Source of the DNA: Desulfobacula sp.
GTDB lineage: Bacteria > Desulfobacterota > Desulfobacteria > Desulfobacterales > Desulfobacteraceae
Assembly: GCA_018702715.1 (NCBI GenBank)
Contig: JABIYQ010000147.1
Coordinates: 1 to 11,100, forward strand
Direction: 5' to 3'
DNA: 11,100 nucleotides
Position numbers and translations under genes: made by a program. The notes beneath the pieces were generated by a model. That model did no database searches and had not been told where the DNA came from. It worked only from the letters and a program-made list of their open reading frames with translations. This document shows, piece after piece, positions 1 through 5,979 of the stretch (the stretch's first letter is position 1; every line of letters begins with the position of its first letter).

Positions 1-366
1 ACCGATGCCATTGGGGCAGGAAGAAGGGCCGCCCTGAACATTGACAGGATAATTTGTGGTAAAAAACCTGATCATGGCGATATTTTACCACAGGTTGATA
101 AAAAGCGTATCAGTCTGGAATATTATAATCCCAGAAATGATGCCGGCAATTTGGCTGAGTGTGGTGCGGATTGCGCTTCATGCGGCCAATGCAGAGATTG
201 TGGCATCTGTGTTGCTGTCTGTCCTGAAGGCGCAATCGAAAGAGTGCAAATTAAGAATCAATCTTTTGAATACAAGGTAAATCCGGATCGTTGTATCGGA
301 TGCGGATTCTGCAAAGGAGCATGTCCATGTGGAATATGGGACTTGATTCCCAACACAGCCCTATAG
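1..366 (+). CDS. GltD-like FAD-dependent oxidoreductase with C-terminal 2x[4Fe-4S] domain (3' end only)
   Basis: This is the C-terminal 121 codons of a gene that begins before the window; frame 1 is open from base 1 to the TAG at 364-366. The first residues, including DAIGAGRRAALNID, match the end of the FAD/NAD(P)-binding fold of glutamate synthase small subunit (GltD)-type oxidoreductases. A ferredoxin-like tail follows with two CxxCxxCxxxCP motifs (CRDCGICVAVCP at about 205-240 and CIGCGFCKGACP at about 292-327), giving two probable [4Fe-4S] clusters. Four further cysteines lie just upstream of the first motif (ECGADCASCGQC), so an additional metal or cluster site is possible. Family knowledge: GltD proteins pass electrons from NAD(P)H to the FMN-containing GltB partner. 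The fused ferredoxin tail suggests ferredoxin-linked or bifurcating variants. Two GltB-like genes lie downstream in the window (8155 onward) and are plausible partners. The catalytic N-terminal part is not visible. Confidence 0.85.
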   Translation, partial: TDAIGAGRRAALNIDRIICGKKPDHGDILPQVDKKRISLEYYNPRNDAGNLAECGADCASCGQCRDCGICVAVCPEGAIERVQIKNQSFEYKVNPDRCIGCGFCKGACPCGIWDLIPNTAL

Positions 367-443
367 AAAGATTACATATTAAGGAGATTTATTATTTTTG
401 CTATTGACGACAAAGGTTAATTTTTGCTTATAATAAGGGGAAT

Positions 444-1163
444 ATGGATAAACCGGAAGAGACATATGATGGATATATAAAAGCATTGACCGACATCAGC
501 CGGGCAATTACTTCAGATCTTTTTATTGAAGACCTGTTAAAGCTGATAGTAATGGTGACGGCCAAAGTTACAGGTGTTGAGATCTGTTCTTTATGGATTG
601 TGAATGAAGAGGAAAAACCACCGCAAATAAGACTTAAAGCGACCCAGTCCATTTCGCCTGACTATATAAAAGACAGGGCGCTTAACCTGGACGAAGGTGT
701 TGTAGGGTTTGTCGTAACCAATAAAAAACCTTTGATTCTAAAAGATGTGTTGGAATCAGATCGGTTCAAAGAAAAAGAGATGGCCAGAAAACTTGGACTA
801 GTTTCCATGGTCGGCATCCCTTTAATAGCCAAAGAAGATAAAGTGATTGGGGTTTTAAACTGTTTTACAGCTACACCCCATGATTTTTCCGATACAGAAG
901 TCAATCTTTTAAGGGTTGTTGCAAATCAGTCTGCCGTTGCCATCGTCAATACTGAACTTATGGTTAAAACCCGTGTGATTCAGGAAGAACTGGAGGCCCG
1001 CAAAAAGATAGAACAGGCCAAGGAGGTTCTTATGAATAATCGGCAAATGACTGGTGATGAAGCCTATGGATGGATACGGAAAAGAAGTATGGATTCTAGA
1101 AAATCAATTCGTGAAGTCGCAGAAGCAGTGATTCTTTCCAACGAAATCTTTAATAACGAATGA
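444..1163 (+). CDS. GAF-ANTAR domain transcription antitermination regulator
   Basis: This is a 239-residue cytoplasmic regulator. A GAF sensor domain spans roughly residues 20-170 and a helical linker follows (about 172-195, rich in E, K and R). The C-terminal ANTAR domain (about 178-235) shows the typical spacing of AKEVLM, EAYGWIRKRSM and SIREVAEAVI. ANTAR domains (as in AmiR, NasR, EutV) bind nascent RNA at paired hexaloop hairpins and prevent terminator formation. Here the sensor is GAF rather than a receiver or NIT domain, so a small ligand or a redox signal is more likely than phosphorylation; that ligand is unknown. AAGGGG lies 3 bases before the ATG. The gene follows the gltD-like gene by 77 bp on the same strand and may be co-transcribed with it. 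ANTAR proteins often control nitrogen genes, which fits the glutamate-synthase context. A matching RNA target lies at 5874-5957. Downstream genes are convergent. Confidence 0.93.
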   Translation: MDKPEETYDGYIKALTDISRAITSDLFIEDLLKLIVMVTAKVTGVEICSLWIVNEEEKPPQIRLKATQSISPDYIKDRALNLDEGVVGFVVTNKKPLILKDVLESDRFKEKEMARKLGLVSMVGIPLIAKEDKVIGVLNCFTATPHDFSDTEVNLLRVVANQSAVAIVNTELMVKTRVIQEELEARKKIEQAKEVLMNNRQMTGDEAYGWIRKRSMDSRKSIREVAEAVILSNEIFNNE

Positions 1164-1195
1164 TCTTGCCGGGCACAAACTTTTTGACAGGTCCA

Positions 1196-1216
1196 GGCGC
1201 TGTTGCCATTTTTTTT
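1196..1216 (+). terminator. Weak candidate intrinsic terminator after the ANTAR gene
   Basis: A short hairpin GGCG-CTGT-TGCC (4 pairs, one G-U) is followed by A and eight T residues at 1209-1216, 33 bases after the ANTAR stop codon and touching the end of the convergent protease gene. The stem is short, so this is only a plausible terminator. Confidence 0.3.
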
Positions 1217-1943
1217 ACCAGAATCCCCAATGACCTGTAAAATAAACATATAAGGCCAGGGTTAAATTTGTTGTCCCATGTGCGACCATGCAGGATAAAA
1301 GATCTTTTCTGATGATCCATAATATGGACATCAATATGCTGTAGGCCGCAGCAGCCGGCCACTCAACCACCAGGTGCCCTGCTGTAAATGCAATGGTTGA
1401 AATGCCTATTGCCATTAAACTCCAGGCTCCAGGCTTGACATCATTGATATGGTTATTGTCAAGGGTTTCGTTCAGCGGCGAAACAATAGCATCTTTTTTT
1501 CTAATGACATCCCATTGAAGCGCCACCCTGAATATATATCCCCGAATAAAAAATTCTTCAAACACAGGCACAATCAATGCAGCTGAAAAAACTCTCAATA
1601 AAAAACCTGAATTGCTCCAGGGATTACCTGTAATTTCTATAAAAGGGGCCATCAAAAGGCACCATATTGCAAGGCCGGCAATCCCGAAAACAATGCCATA
1701 AAAGATTGAGCCCAAGATTTTTTTAGGGCCGGTTATAGGAGCGTACCATTTCCATGCCCAGTATAAAAGTAAAGGGACAATGATGATTTTTAAGGTATAA
1801 TGAATATTAACAGGGAGCCTGTCATGGCTTAATAAAGCAATTCCAACATATGCAAAATATGGCACACCATAGGGAATCAGCAGGTCCCTGTTGGTGGTTT
1901 TCACGCACACTTTGAAATATCCATCCTTTGAGATTTCACCCAT
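1215..1943 (-). CDS. CPBP-family intramembrane glutamic endopeptidase (CAAX prenyl protease-related)
   Basis: This is a polytopic membrane protein of 242 residues from the ATG at 1943. Hydrophobic segments lie at about residues 22-38, 50-66, 78-100, 115-128, 175-190, 197-212 and 218-236. The CPBP (Abi/Rce1-like) motifs are present: EEFFIRG with E129, E130 and R134; FTAGH with H190; and HGTTN with H222 and N226. These are the proposed catalytic Glu/His residues of the family. The N-terminal LLIPYGVPYFAYVGI region resembles the CAAX-prenyl-protease-related subgroup sometimes linked with exosortase, but no exosortase is visible here. The ATG lies inside the end of deaD (43-nt overlap) and has no clear ribosome binding site. 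A GTG at 1904 overlaps the deaD stop as GTGA and would give a coupled start 13 codons later. The gene is probably co-transcribed with deaD. Its substrate is unknown. Confidence 0.85.
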   Translation of the reverse strand: MGEISKDGYFKVCVKTTNRDLLIPYGVPYFAYVGIALLSHDRLPVNIHYTLKIIIVPLLLYWAWKWYAPITGPKKILGSIFYGIVFGIAGLAIWCLLMAPFIEITGNPWSNSGFLLRVFSAALIVPVFEEFFIRGYIFRVALQWDVIRKKDAIVSPLNETLDNNHINDVKPGAWSLMAIGISTIAFTAGHLVVEWPAAAAYSILMSILWIIRKDLLSCMVAHGTTNLTLALYVYFTGHWGFW

Positions 1944-3622
1944 GTTTTTTTCAACAGCTTAAAAATTTCCGTTGGCATGCCATAGGGAAGATCCACAAAG
2001 GAAAATTCCTGATTAATATCAATTCGCCCGATATGTTTGCTGTCAAGACCGGCTTCATTTGAAATGGCTCCAACAATATTGCCCGCCTGGATTCCGTGAC
2101 TCCGACCCACCTCAATGCGATATCGCTCCATACCGGTTTCCAGGGGGATGATAGTCGCATCTTTTCGCGGGGATGTCTTTTTAATTAGTTCGGGTTTTTG
2201 GTTTTTAACAGACAGACGTCTTTTTTCGGAAAAGTCTTTCAGGCTCGGCCGTTGGTTTTTACTTGTTTTGACTTTTGTTGTTTTCTTATTTTTTTGGGCC
2301 GTCAATAAAAAAGGAGTATCCCCATGAGCAAGCTTTGCAAGGGCTGCTGCAACCTGTGTTACAGGAGCATCATGTTCCTGGGCATAGCCCTCGATCAATT
2401 CCTGGAAAACACTTAAGTCTTCTGATTCAATTGTCTTTGTGATGGAGTCTTTAAAGTCAGCCATCCGTTTTTTATTGATTGCCTTGTTGGATGGTAAAGA
2501 AATTTCCTTGATGTTCTTTTTGGTGGCCCGTTCTATAACCTTAAGCATCCACCGTTCGTTACGGTTAACAAACAGAATGGCTTCTCCTGTGCGACCGGCC
2601 CTGCCCGTTCTGCCGATCCTGTGAACATAGGGTTCCACCTTAGGCGGCATGTCATAATTTATTACATGGGAGATCCTGTCCACATCCAGGCCCCGGGCAG
2701 CAACGTCTGTAGCCACCAGAATATCGATATATCCTTTTTTCAACCGGTTGACAGTCCTTTCTCTGGCGTTCTGGGCAATATCTCCATTCAGGGCTTCAGC
2801 CTTAAATCCTTTGTCTTCAAGTGCTTTTGCAACTTCAAGGGTAGCCGTCTTTGTTTTTGTAAACACGATCACTCCGTCAAAAGAAATACCCTCCAGGATC
2901 TGTGTCAGAGCCTGGGTTTTTTTAGTCCCATTTACCATCCAGTATTGCTGGTTAATGGTGTCAATCTCTGTTGTGTCTGGTTGGACGATGATTTCTTTTG
3001 GGGTGGTCAAATATTTTTTGGCAATTTTTCGGATGCGCATGGGCATGGTTGCTGAAAATAGAGCGGTCTGTGAATCATCCGGTGTCCTGTCAAGAATCCA
3101 TTCCACATCGTCAATAAATCCCATATGAAGCATTTCATCGGCCTCATCCAGGACCACACAGAATAGATCTGCAAAGGAGACTGTTTTTTTACGCATATGA
3201 TCCATGAGTCGTCCGGGCGTTCCCACCACGACATGGACACCCCGCCTGAGTTGGTTCAACTGGATCCCGTAACTTTGTCCTCCGTATACTGATAATACGT
3301 TCAGGCCTTTCATTTTTGCCCCATATGTTTTAAAGGACTCGGCAACCTGGATGGCCAGCTCCCTTGTGGGGGTCAGTACCAATACCTGGGGACGTTTATT
3401 GTCAAGATCAATCCGGGACAACAGCGGCATGGCAAAGGCAGCGGTTTTTCCAGTACCGGTCCTTGCCTGTCCTATCATATCTTTTCCCTGGATCAGGTGG
3501 GGAATGGTTAAGGTCTGAATTGGTGTTGGGGTTTCGTATCCCACATTCTGCAATACTGAAAATACAGCGGGGCTCAGGTTCATTTCGTCAAACCCGGTCA
3601 AGGGCAAATTGTTCTGGGACAT
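1901..3622 (-). CDS. deaD: DEAD-box ATP-dependent RNA helicase, DeaD/CsdA type
   Basis: This is a 573-residue RNA helicase with all the superfamily-2 DEAD-box motifs: an F upstream of the Q motif (TPTPIQ, 31-36), motif I ARTGTGKT (53-60), Ia PTRELA (85-90), GG at 114-115, TPGR (135-138), motif II DEAD (159-162), motif III SAT (190-192), motif V ATDVAARGLD (304-313) and motif VI HRIGRTGR (334-341). A basic low-complexity linker (about 443-490) leads to a C-terminal DbpA-type RNA-binding (RRM-like) domain (about 496-570: YRIEVGRSHGIQ, IGRIDI, SFVDLP). This architecture is that of DeaD/CsdA, which unwinds RNA in ribosome assembly and cold adaptation. The length is slightly shorter than E. coli DeaD. 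The ATG at 3622 is preceded by AGGA with 5-nt spacing. A promoter-like sequence (3679-3707) and a terminator-like hairpin (3634-3660) lie upstream. The 3' end overlaps the protease gene. Confidence 0.93.
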   Translation of the reverse strand: MSQNNLPLTGFDEMNLSPAVFSVLQNVGYETPTPIQTLTIPHLIQGKDMIGQARTGTGKTAAFAMPLLSRIDLDNKRPQVLVLTPTRELAIQVAESFKTYGAKMKGLNVLSVYGGQSYGIQLNQLRRGVHVVVGTPGRLMDHMRKKTVSFADLFCVVLDEADEMLHMGFIDDVEWILDRTPDDSQTALFSATMPMRIRKIAKKYLTTPKEIIVQPDTTEIDTINQQYWMVNGTKKTQALTQILEGISFDGVIVFTKTKTATLEVAKALEDKGFKAEALNGDIAQNARERTVNRLKKGYIDILVATDVAARGLDVDRISHVINYDMPPKVEPYVHRIGRTGRAGRTGEAILFVNRNERWMLKVIERATKKNIKEISLPSNKAINKKRMADFKDSITKTIESEDLSVFQELIEGYAQEHDAPVTQVAAALAKLAHGDTPFLLTAQKNKKTTKVKTSKNQRPSLKDFSEKRRLSVKNQKPELIKKTSPRKDATIIPLETGMERYRIEVGRSHGIQAGNIVGAISNEAGLDSKHIGRIDINQEFSFVDLPYGMPTEIFKLLKKTWVKSQRMDISKCA

Positions 3623-3633
3623 AGGGTTCCTTT

Positions 3634-3660
3634 AAAAAAAAAGACCGGGATTATCCGGCC
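3634..3660 (-). terminator. Terminator-like hairpin with U9 in the deaD leader (candidate attenuator)
   Basis: On the minus strand GGCCGG (3660-3655), loop AUAAUC, then CCGGUC (3648-3643) form a 6-pair stem (one G-U), followed by nine U residues (3642-3634). This is the arrangement of an intrinsic terminator. It ends 11 bases before the deaD ATG and immediately precedes the AAAGGA ribosome binding site. It could end transcripts from the upstream kinase gene, or attenuate deaD itself, because the best deaD promoter candidate lies upstream of it. No alternative antiterminator fold was worked out. Confidence 0.6.
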
Positions 3661-3678
3661 ATGGAAATCAAAACAAAA

Positions 3679-3707
3679 ATAATACACGATTTTGTATCGT
3701 AGCACAA
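3679..3707 (-). promoter_or_regulatory. Candidate sigma-70-type promoter of deaD
   Basis: On the minus strand a TTGTGC -35 (3707-3702), a 17-bp spacer and a TATTAT -10 (3684-3679) are correctly spaced. Predicted transcription start is near 3672, giving a leader of about 50 nt that includes the terminator-like hairpin. An inverted repeat (ACGAT-TTTGT-ATCGT, 3686-3700) fills the spacer and could be an operator. Confidence 0.5.
3686..3700. repeat. Inverted repeat ACGAT-N5-ATCGT inside the deaD promoter spacer
   Basis: Perfect 5-bp arms separated by TTTGT lie exactly between the proposed -35 and -10 elements of deaD. The position suggests an operator, but the arms are short and chance occurrence is possible in AT-rich DNA. 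Confidence 0.35.
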
Positions 3708-3798
3708 GAGATAATTTTTTTATTGTTGGGGCAAATAAATTGTCCGGATTTGCAGCACATAAACTGTTTGGTTATTATGGGAGCCAAAGAGGATTTTT

Positions 3799-5484
3799 TT
3801 ATTTTGTAATGGCTGGTAAACTAATCGTAACTTTGGTACCTGAGCCAAACACAGACTTAACTGAAATATTGCCATTGTGCTGGTCAATATATTTTTTTAC
3901 ATTGGATATTCCATAACCTGTGCCTTTAATCCCTGTTTTATAGGAACCTGTTCCATCTTCGTTTCCCTTTAAAGTGAAAGAGGGTACAAAAATATTCTTT
4001 ATTTCATCTTTGGGGATTCCGCAGCCGTTATCCTCAATTTCAAAGAAAATATTTTTACCAAGACAATATGTCTGGATTATTATTTTTGGATGCTCAACCT
4101 TACTTATGGCATGGATTGAGTTTTGTATAAGATTTATTATTGCATTTTCGATCATTCCAGGATCAGCAAATAATTCCGGCACTCCTGGTTTGTCTTTTCT
4201 GATAAGTTCGATATCGTCCAGATCTTTTTTCAATAAATTAATTACAAGATCGATTTTTTCATAAATTCTAAAAAACTCCTGTTTTGGCTCCTGGTCTTTG
4301 GCAAAGGCAACCAGATTCTTTGTTAAATTTTTCCCTTTTATGGTTTCTTTATAAATTAGCTCAAGCGTTTTTTTTACAGCAGCATCCTTACAATCCATTA
4401 TTGCAAGAGCAGTATTTCCCATAATAACAGCCAGCATGTTATTAAAATCATGTGCTATTTTCCCTGCTATCTGTCCTACCAAAGCCATCTTCTCAAGTTC
4501 GACTGAAATTTTTTGAGCCTTTATTTTTTCATCTTGAGCATTTTTGATTTCCGTAATATCATGGGCAACAACCCTTGCTCCTTTTAATTTTCCATTTTTG
4601 TAAATATAATCATTATTTAAAAGGATCTTTATTTTTTGACCATTTTTTTTTATTATGGTGTATTCAGCGCTGGAAGACACTTTTTCTCTTTTTGAGAGTT
4701 TTTCAATCCTTTTAATATATAAATTTTTACTGTCCCGGCTTAAAAGATCCAAAGGATTCAAAGATAAAAACTCTTTTTCAGAGTATCCCGTATATTTGCA
4801 CATGATATCATTTACATTAATGAATCTGACTTTTTCAAAATCTATTTCATAAATTCCTGATGGCGCATTCTTGAAAAGCTGTCTGTATTTTTTTTCACCT
4901 TCACGTAATGCATCTTCAGCACGTTTACGATCAATAGCAAGGGCAATCTGATCAGAGACACTAGAAAGCACTTGCAGATCTTGCTCGTTGTAAAGATTGG
5001 GATCTAAATAACTCTGGACAGCAACCACGCCGATAACCTTATCTTTAATAATTAAAGGTACTCCCATCCAAATCAGAGGTTCCGCGCCCCATACGCCATT
5101 TTGGTCTGCCCGTTTTTCAAGTTCCTTTTTTTTTAATAAAATGGGTCTGCGCTGTGAAACGACTAAACCGGTTAAGGAATCATCAGCATTAAAATTTGTT
5201 ATGGGTAAAAAATCATCATCTCTTGAGTCCACATGATAGGGGAAATGCAGAGTACGTTTTTTGATATCCACCATGGCAATAAAAAAATTGGTAACATCCA
5301 TGATATTACCCAGTGAATTATGGATAGAGCGATAGAGATCCTTGAGATTCAGGGTGGTATTCACTGCATTTGAAATGGTGAATAGTGTTTTGTTAATCTC
5401 TTCGGCCTGCTTGTTTTTGGTGACATCCAACAGGGTTCCTGTTGCTGCAGTCCGGTCTTTATTTGGCTTTTGATTTTTTTTCAT
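3799..5484 (-). CDS. Orphan GAF-PAS sensor histidine kinase
   Basis: This 561-residue protein has no transmembrane segment, so it is a cytoplasmic sensor kinase. Domains in order: a short N-terminal stretch, GTLLDVTKNKQAEEI (about 16-30), that resembles the tail of a PAS/PAC domain; GAF (about 35-187); PAS (about 198-315, including IYEIDFEKVRFINVN and the PAC part ARVVAHDITEIK); the dimerisation/phosphoacceptor helix with H345 in GKIAHDFNNML; and an HATPase_c domain with the N box NLIQNSIHAI (451-460), G1 DNGCGIP (485-491), F box FVPSF (499-503) and G2 GTGYGIS (521-527). The HDFNN H-box is typical of kinases related to the NtrB-like/hybrid group. No receiver or response-regulator gene is adjacent, so the partner is unknown. 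ATG 5484 has no clear Shine-Dalgarno sequence; the upstream frame stays open to a stop near 5561 but has no other convincing start and no PAS-like sequence. The signal is unknown. Confidence 0.92.
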   Translation of the reverse strand: MKKNQKPNKDRTAATGTLLDVTKNKQAEEINKTLFTISNAVNTTLNLKDLYRSIHNSLGNIMDVTNFFIAMVDIKKRTLHFPYHVDSRDDDFLPITNFNADDSLTGLVVSQRRPILLKKKELEKRADQNGVWGAEPLIWMGVPLIIKDKVIGVVAVQSYLDPNLYNEQDLQVLSSVSDQIALAIDRKRAEDALREGEKKYRQLFKNAPSGIYEIDFEKVRFINVNDIMCKYTGYSEKEFLSLNPLDLLSRDSKNLYIKRIEKLSKREKVSSSAEYTIIKKNGQKIKILLNNDYIYKNGKLKGARVVAHDITEIKNAQDEKIKAQKISVELEKMALVGQIAGKIAHDFNNMLAVIMGNTALAIMDCKDAAVKKTLELIYKETIKGKNLTKNLVAFAKDQEPKQEFFRIYEKIDLVINLLKKDLDDIELIRKDKPGVPELFADPGMIENAIINLIQNSIHAISKVEHPKIIIQTYCLGKNIFFEIEDNGCGIPKDEIKNIFVPSFTLKGNEDGTGSYKTGIKGTGYGISNVKKYIDQHNGNISVKSVFGSGTKVTISLPAITK

Positions 5485-5505
5485 AATATATAATCCAAGA
5501 ATTGT

Positions 5506-5539
5506 AAAATATTGCTTGGCTACCTAAAAATATCGCTTG
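5506..5539. repeat. Direct repeat pair (AAAATATYGCTTG, 21-bp period) upstream of the kinase gene
   Basis: AAAATATTGCTTG (5506-5518) and AAAATATCGCTTG (5527-5539) match at 12 of 13 positions with centres 21 bp apart, two helical turns. They lie between the proposed kinase promoter and its start codon, as expected for a cooperative DNA-binding site or an RNA leader element. The second copy also shares CGCTT with a small inverted repeat (5534-5538 with AAGCG at 5547-5551). Confidence 0.45.
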
Positions 5540-5633
5540 ATCGAAAAAGCGTGATAGTTAAAAATTTGTGCAATTTAAAAATGATAAAATCAATAGAATG
5601 GATTCTGTGATCAGCTCAATTTTAATAAAATTC

Positions 5634-5662
5634 ATTATACTATACCCAAGAGTGCAAGACAA
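5634..5662 (-). promoter_or_regulatory. Candidate sigma-70-type promoter of the histidine kinase gene
   Basis: On the minus strand a TTGTCT -35 (5662-5657), a 17-bp spacer and a perfect TATAAT -10 (5639-5634) occur upstream of the kinase. Predicted start near 5627 gives a leader of about 140 nt that contains the direct repeats at 5506-5539. Confidence 0.5.
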
Positions 5663-5706
5663 ATTATATTTAAAATTTTATGCCACATTAGGGTTCAATT
5701 TAGAGG

Positions 5707-5734
5707 GAACAATAAGCTTAAAAAACAATTGTTC
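5707..5734. repeat. Inverted repeat GAACAAT-N14-ATTGTTC with embedded palindrome AACAATTGTT
   Basis: Perfect 7-bp arms lie at 5707-5713 and 5728-5734. The right arm is itself part of a 10-bp perfect palindrome AACAATTGTT (5724-5733). The site sits in the middle of the divergent intergenic region, upstream of both the kinase and the MvhD-MetVF promoters, so it could be an operator for either. It has no T tract suitable for a terminator. Confidence 0.35.
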
Positions 5735-5836
5735 TTTAATTTAAAAAATCACTAATTTGTCAAAAAGGTTTTCTAATTATATTTTTTGAGCTATTTCTTT
5801 TATATGTGTGAAGTTCCTGTTTTTATGAAAAAATAC

Positions 5837-5865
5837 TTGACATTATATGAAAAAATTTTTAGCCT
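5837..5865 (+). promoter_or_regulatory. Candidate promoter of the MvhD-MetV-MetF-Glt gene series
   Basis: A consensus TTGACA (5837-5842) is followed after 17 bp by TAGCCT (5860-5865), which keeps the most conserved T, A and final T of a -10 box. The predicted start near 5872 would place the first antiterminator hairpin (5874-5898) at the very 5' end of the transcript, which is consistent with the leader architecture. Confidence 0.55.
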
Positions 5866-5873
5866 GTACTTTC

Positions 5874-5925
5874 TGCTGAATACAATGGCGTATCAGCAAA
5901 ATTAAAAGAAAACAAAGGCGTTTTC
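5874..5925 (+). promoter_or_regulatory. ANTAR-type two-hairpin antiterminator RNA element
   Basis: Two consecutive hairpins each present a six-base loop with A at position 1 and G at position 4, the signature of ANTAR-protein targets. Hairpin P1: TGCTGA (5874-5879) pairs with TCAGCA (5893-5898), A5880 is bulged, TAC (5881-5883) pairs with GTA (5890-5892), and the loop is AATGGC (5884-5889). Hairpin P2: GAAAAC (5908-5913) pairs perfectly with GTTTTC (5920-5925), with loop AAAGGC (5914-5919). The linker is 9 nt. The P2 loop and its 3' strand are the start of the terminator 5' arm (5914-5928), so P2 and the terminator cannot coexist. By analogy with EutV/NasR-type systems, binding of an ANTAR dimer to P1 and P2 would allow read-through. 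The GAF-ANTAR gene at 444-1163 is the likely trans-acting factor (inference). Confidence 0.88.
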
Positions 5926-5957
5926 CCAAATTATAACCTGGGCGAATGCCTTTTTTT
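5914..5957 (+). terminator. Leader intrinsic terminator (attenuator) of the MvhD-MetVF-Glt genes
   Basis: AAAGGCGTTTTCCCA (5914-5928) pairs with TGGGCGAATGCCTTT (5939-5953) over 15 positions, with two G-U pairs and one mismatch, around a 10-nt loop. It runs into seven T residues (5951-5957) followed by more A/T. It ends 22 bases before the ATG of the first gene and just before its AGGGA ribosome binding site, so it can only serve as a leader attenuator for downstream genes. Its 5' arm is shared with antiterminator hairpin P2. Confidence 0.9.
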
Positions 5958-5979
5958 ATTTTAATTTAGGGAAGAAAAA

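Larger units (their letters stand above)
5485..5979. other. Divergent AT-rich intergenic region (regulatory)
   Basis: This 495-bp stretch between divergently oriented genes has no convincing coding sequence. It contains the kinase promoter and direct repeats on the left, the AACAATTGTT inverted repeat in the middle, and on the right a TTGACA promoter followed by the two-hairpin antiterminator and terminator of the MvhD-MetVF-Glt genes. The remainder (about 5735-5836) is A/T-rich with nothing I recognise. Confidence 0.7.

Noticed and set aside
381..433. AAGGAG followed by a possible 11-codon leader peptide starting with TTG at 398
   Set aside because: Spacing of 11 nt and a TTG start in AT-rich sequence give too little support, and no hairpin switch accompanies it.
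404..434. TTGACG-N19-TATAAT promoter-like sequence just before the ANTAR gene
   Set aside because: The spacer is too long and the transcription start would fall at the start codon, leaving the AAGGGG ribosome binding site outside the transcript.
2621..3128. Plus-strand open frames opposite deaD
   Set aside because: They are antisense to conserved helicase motifs, lack ribosome binding sites and show no family resemblance.
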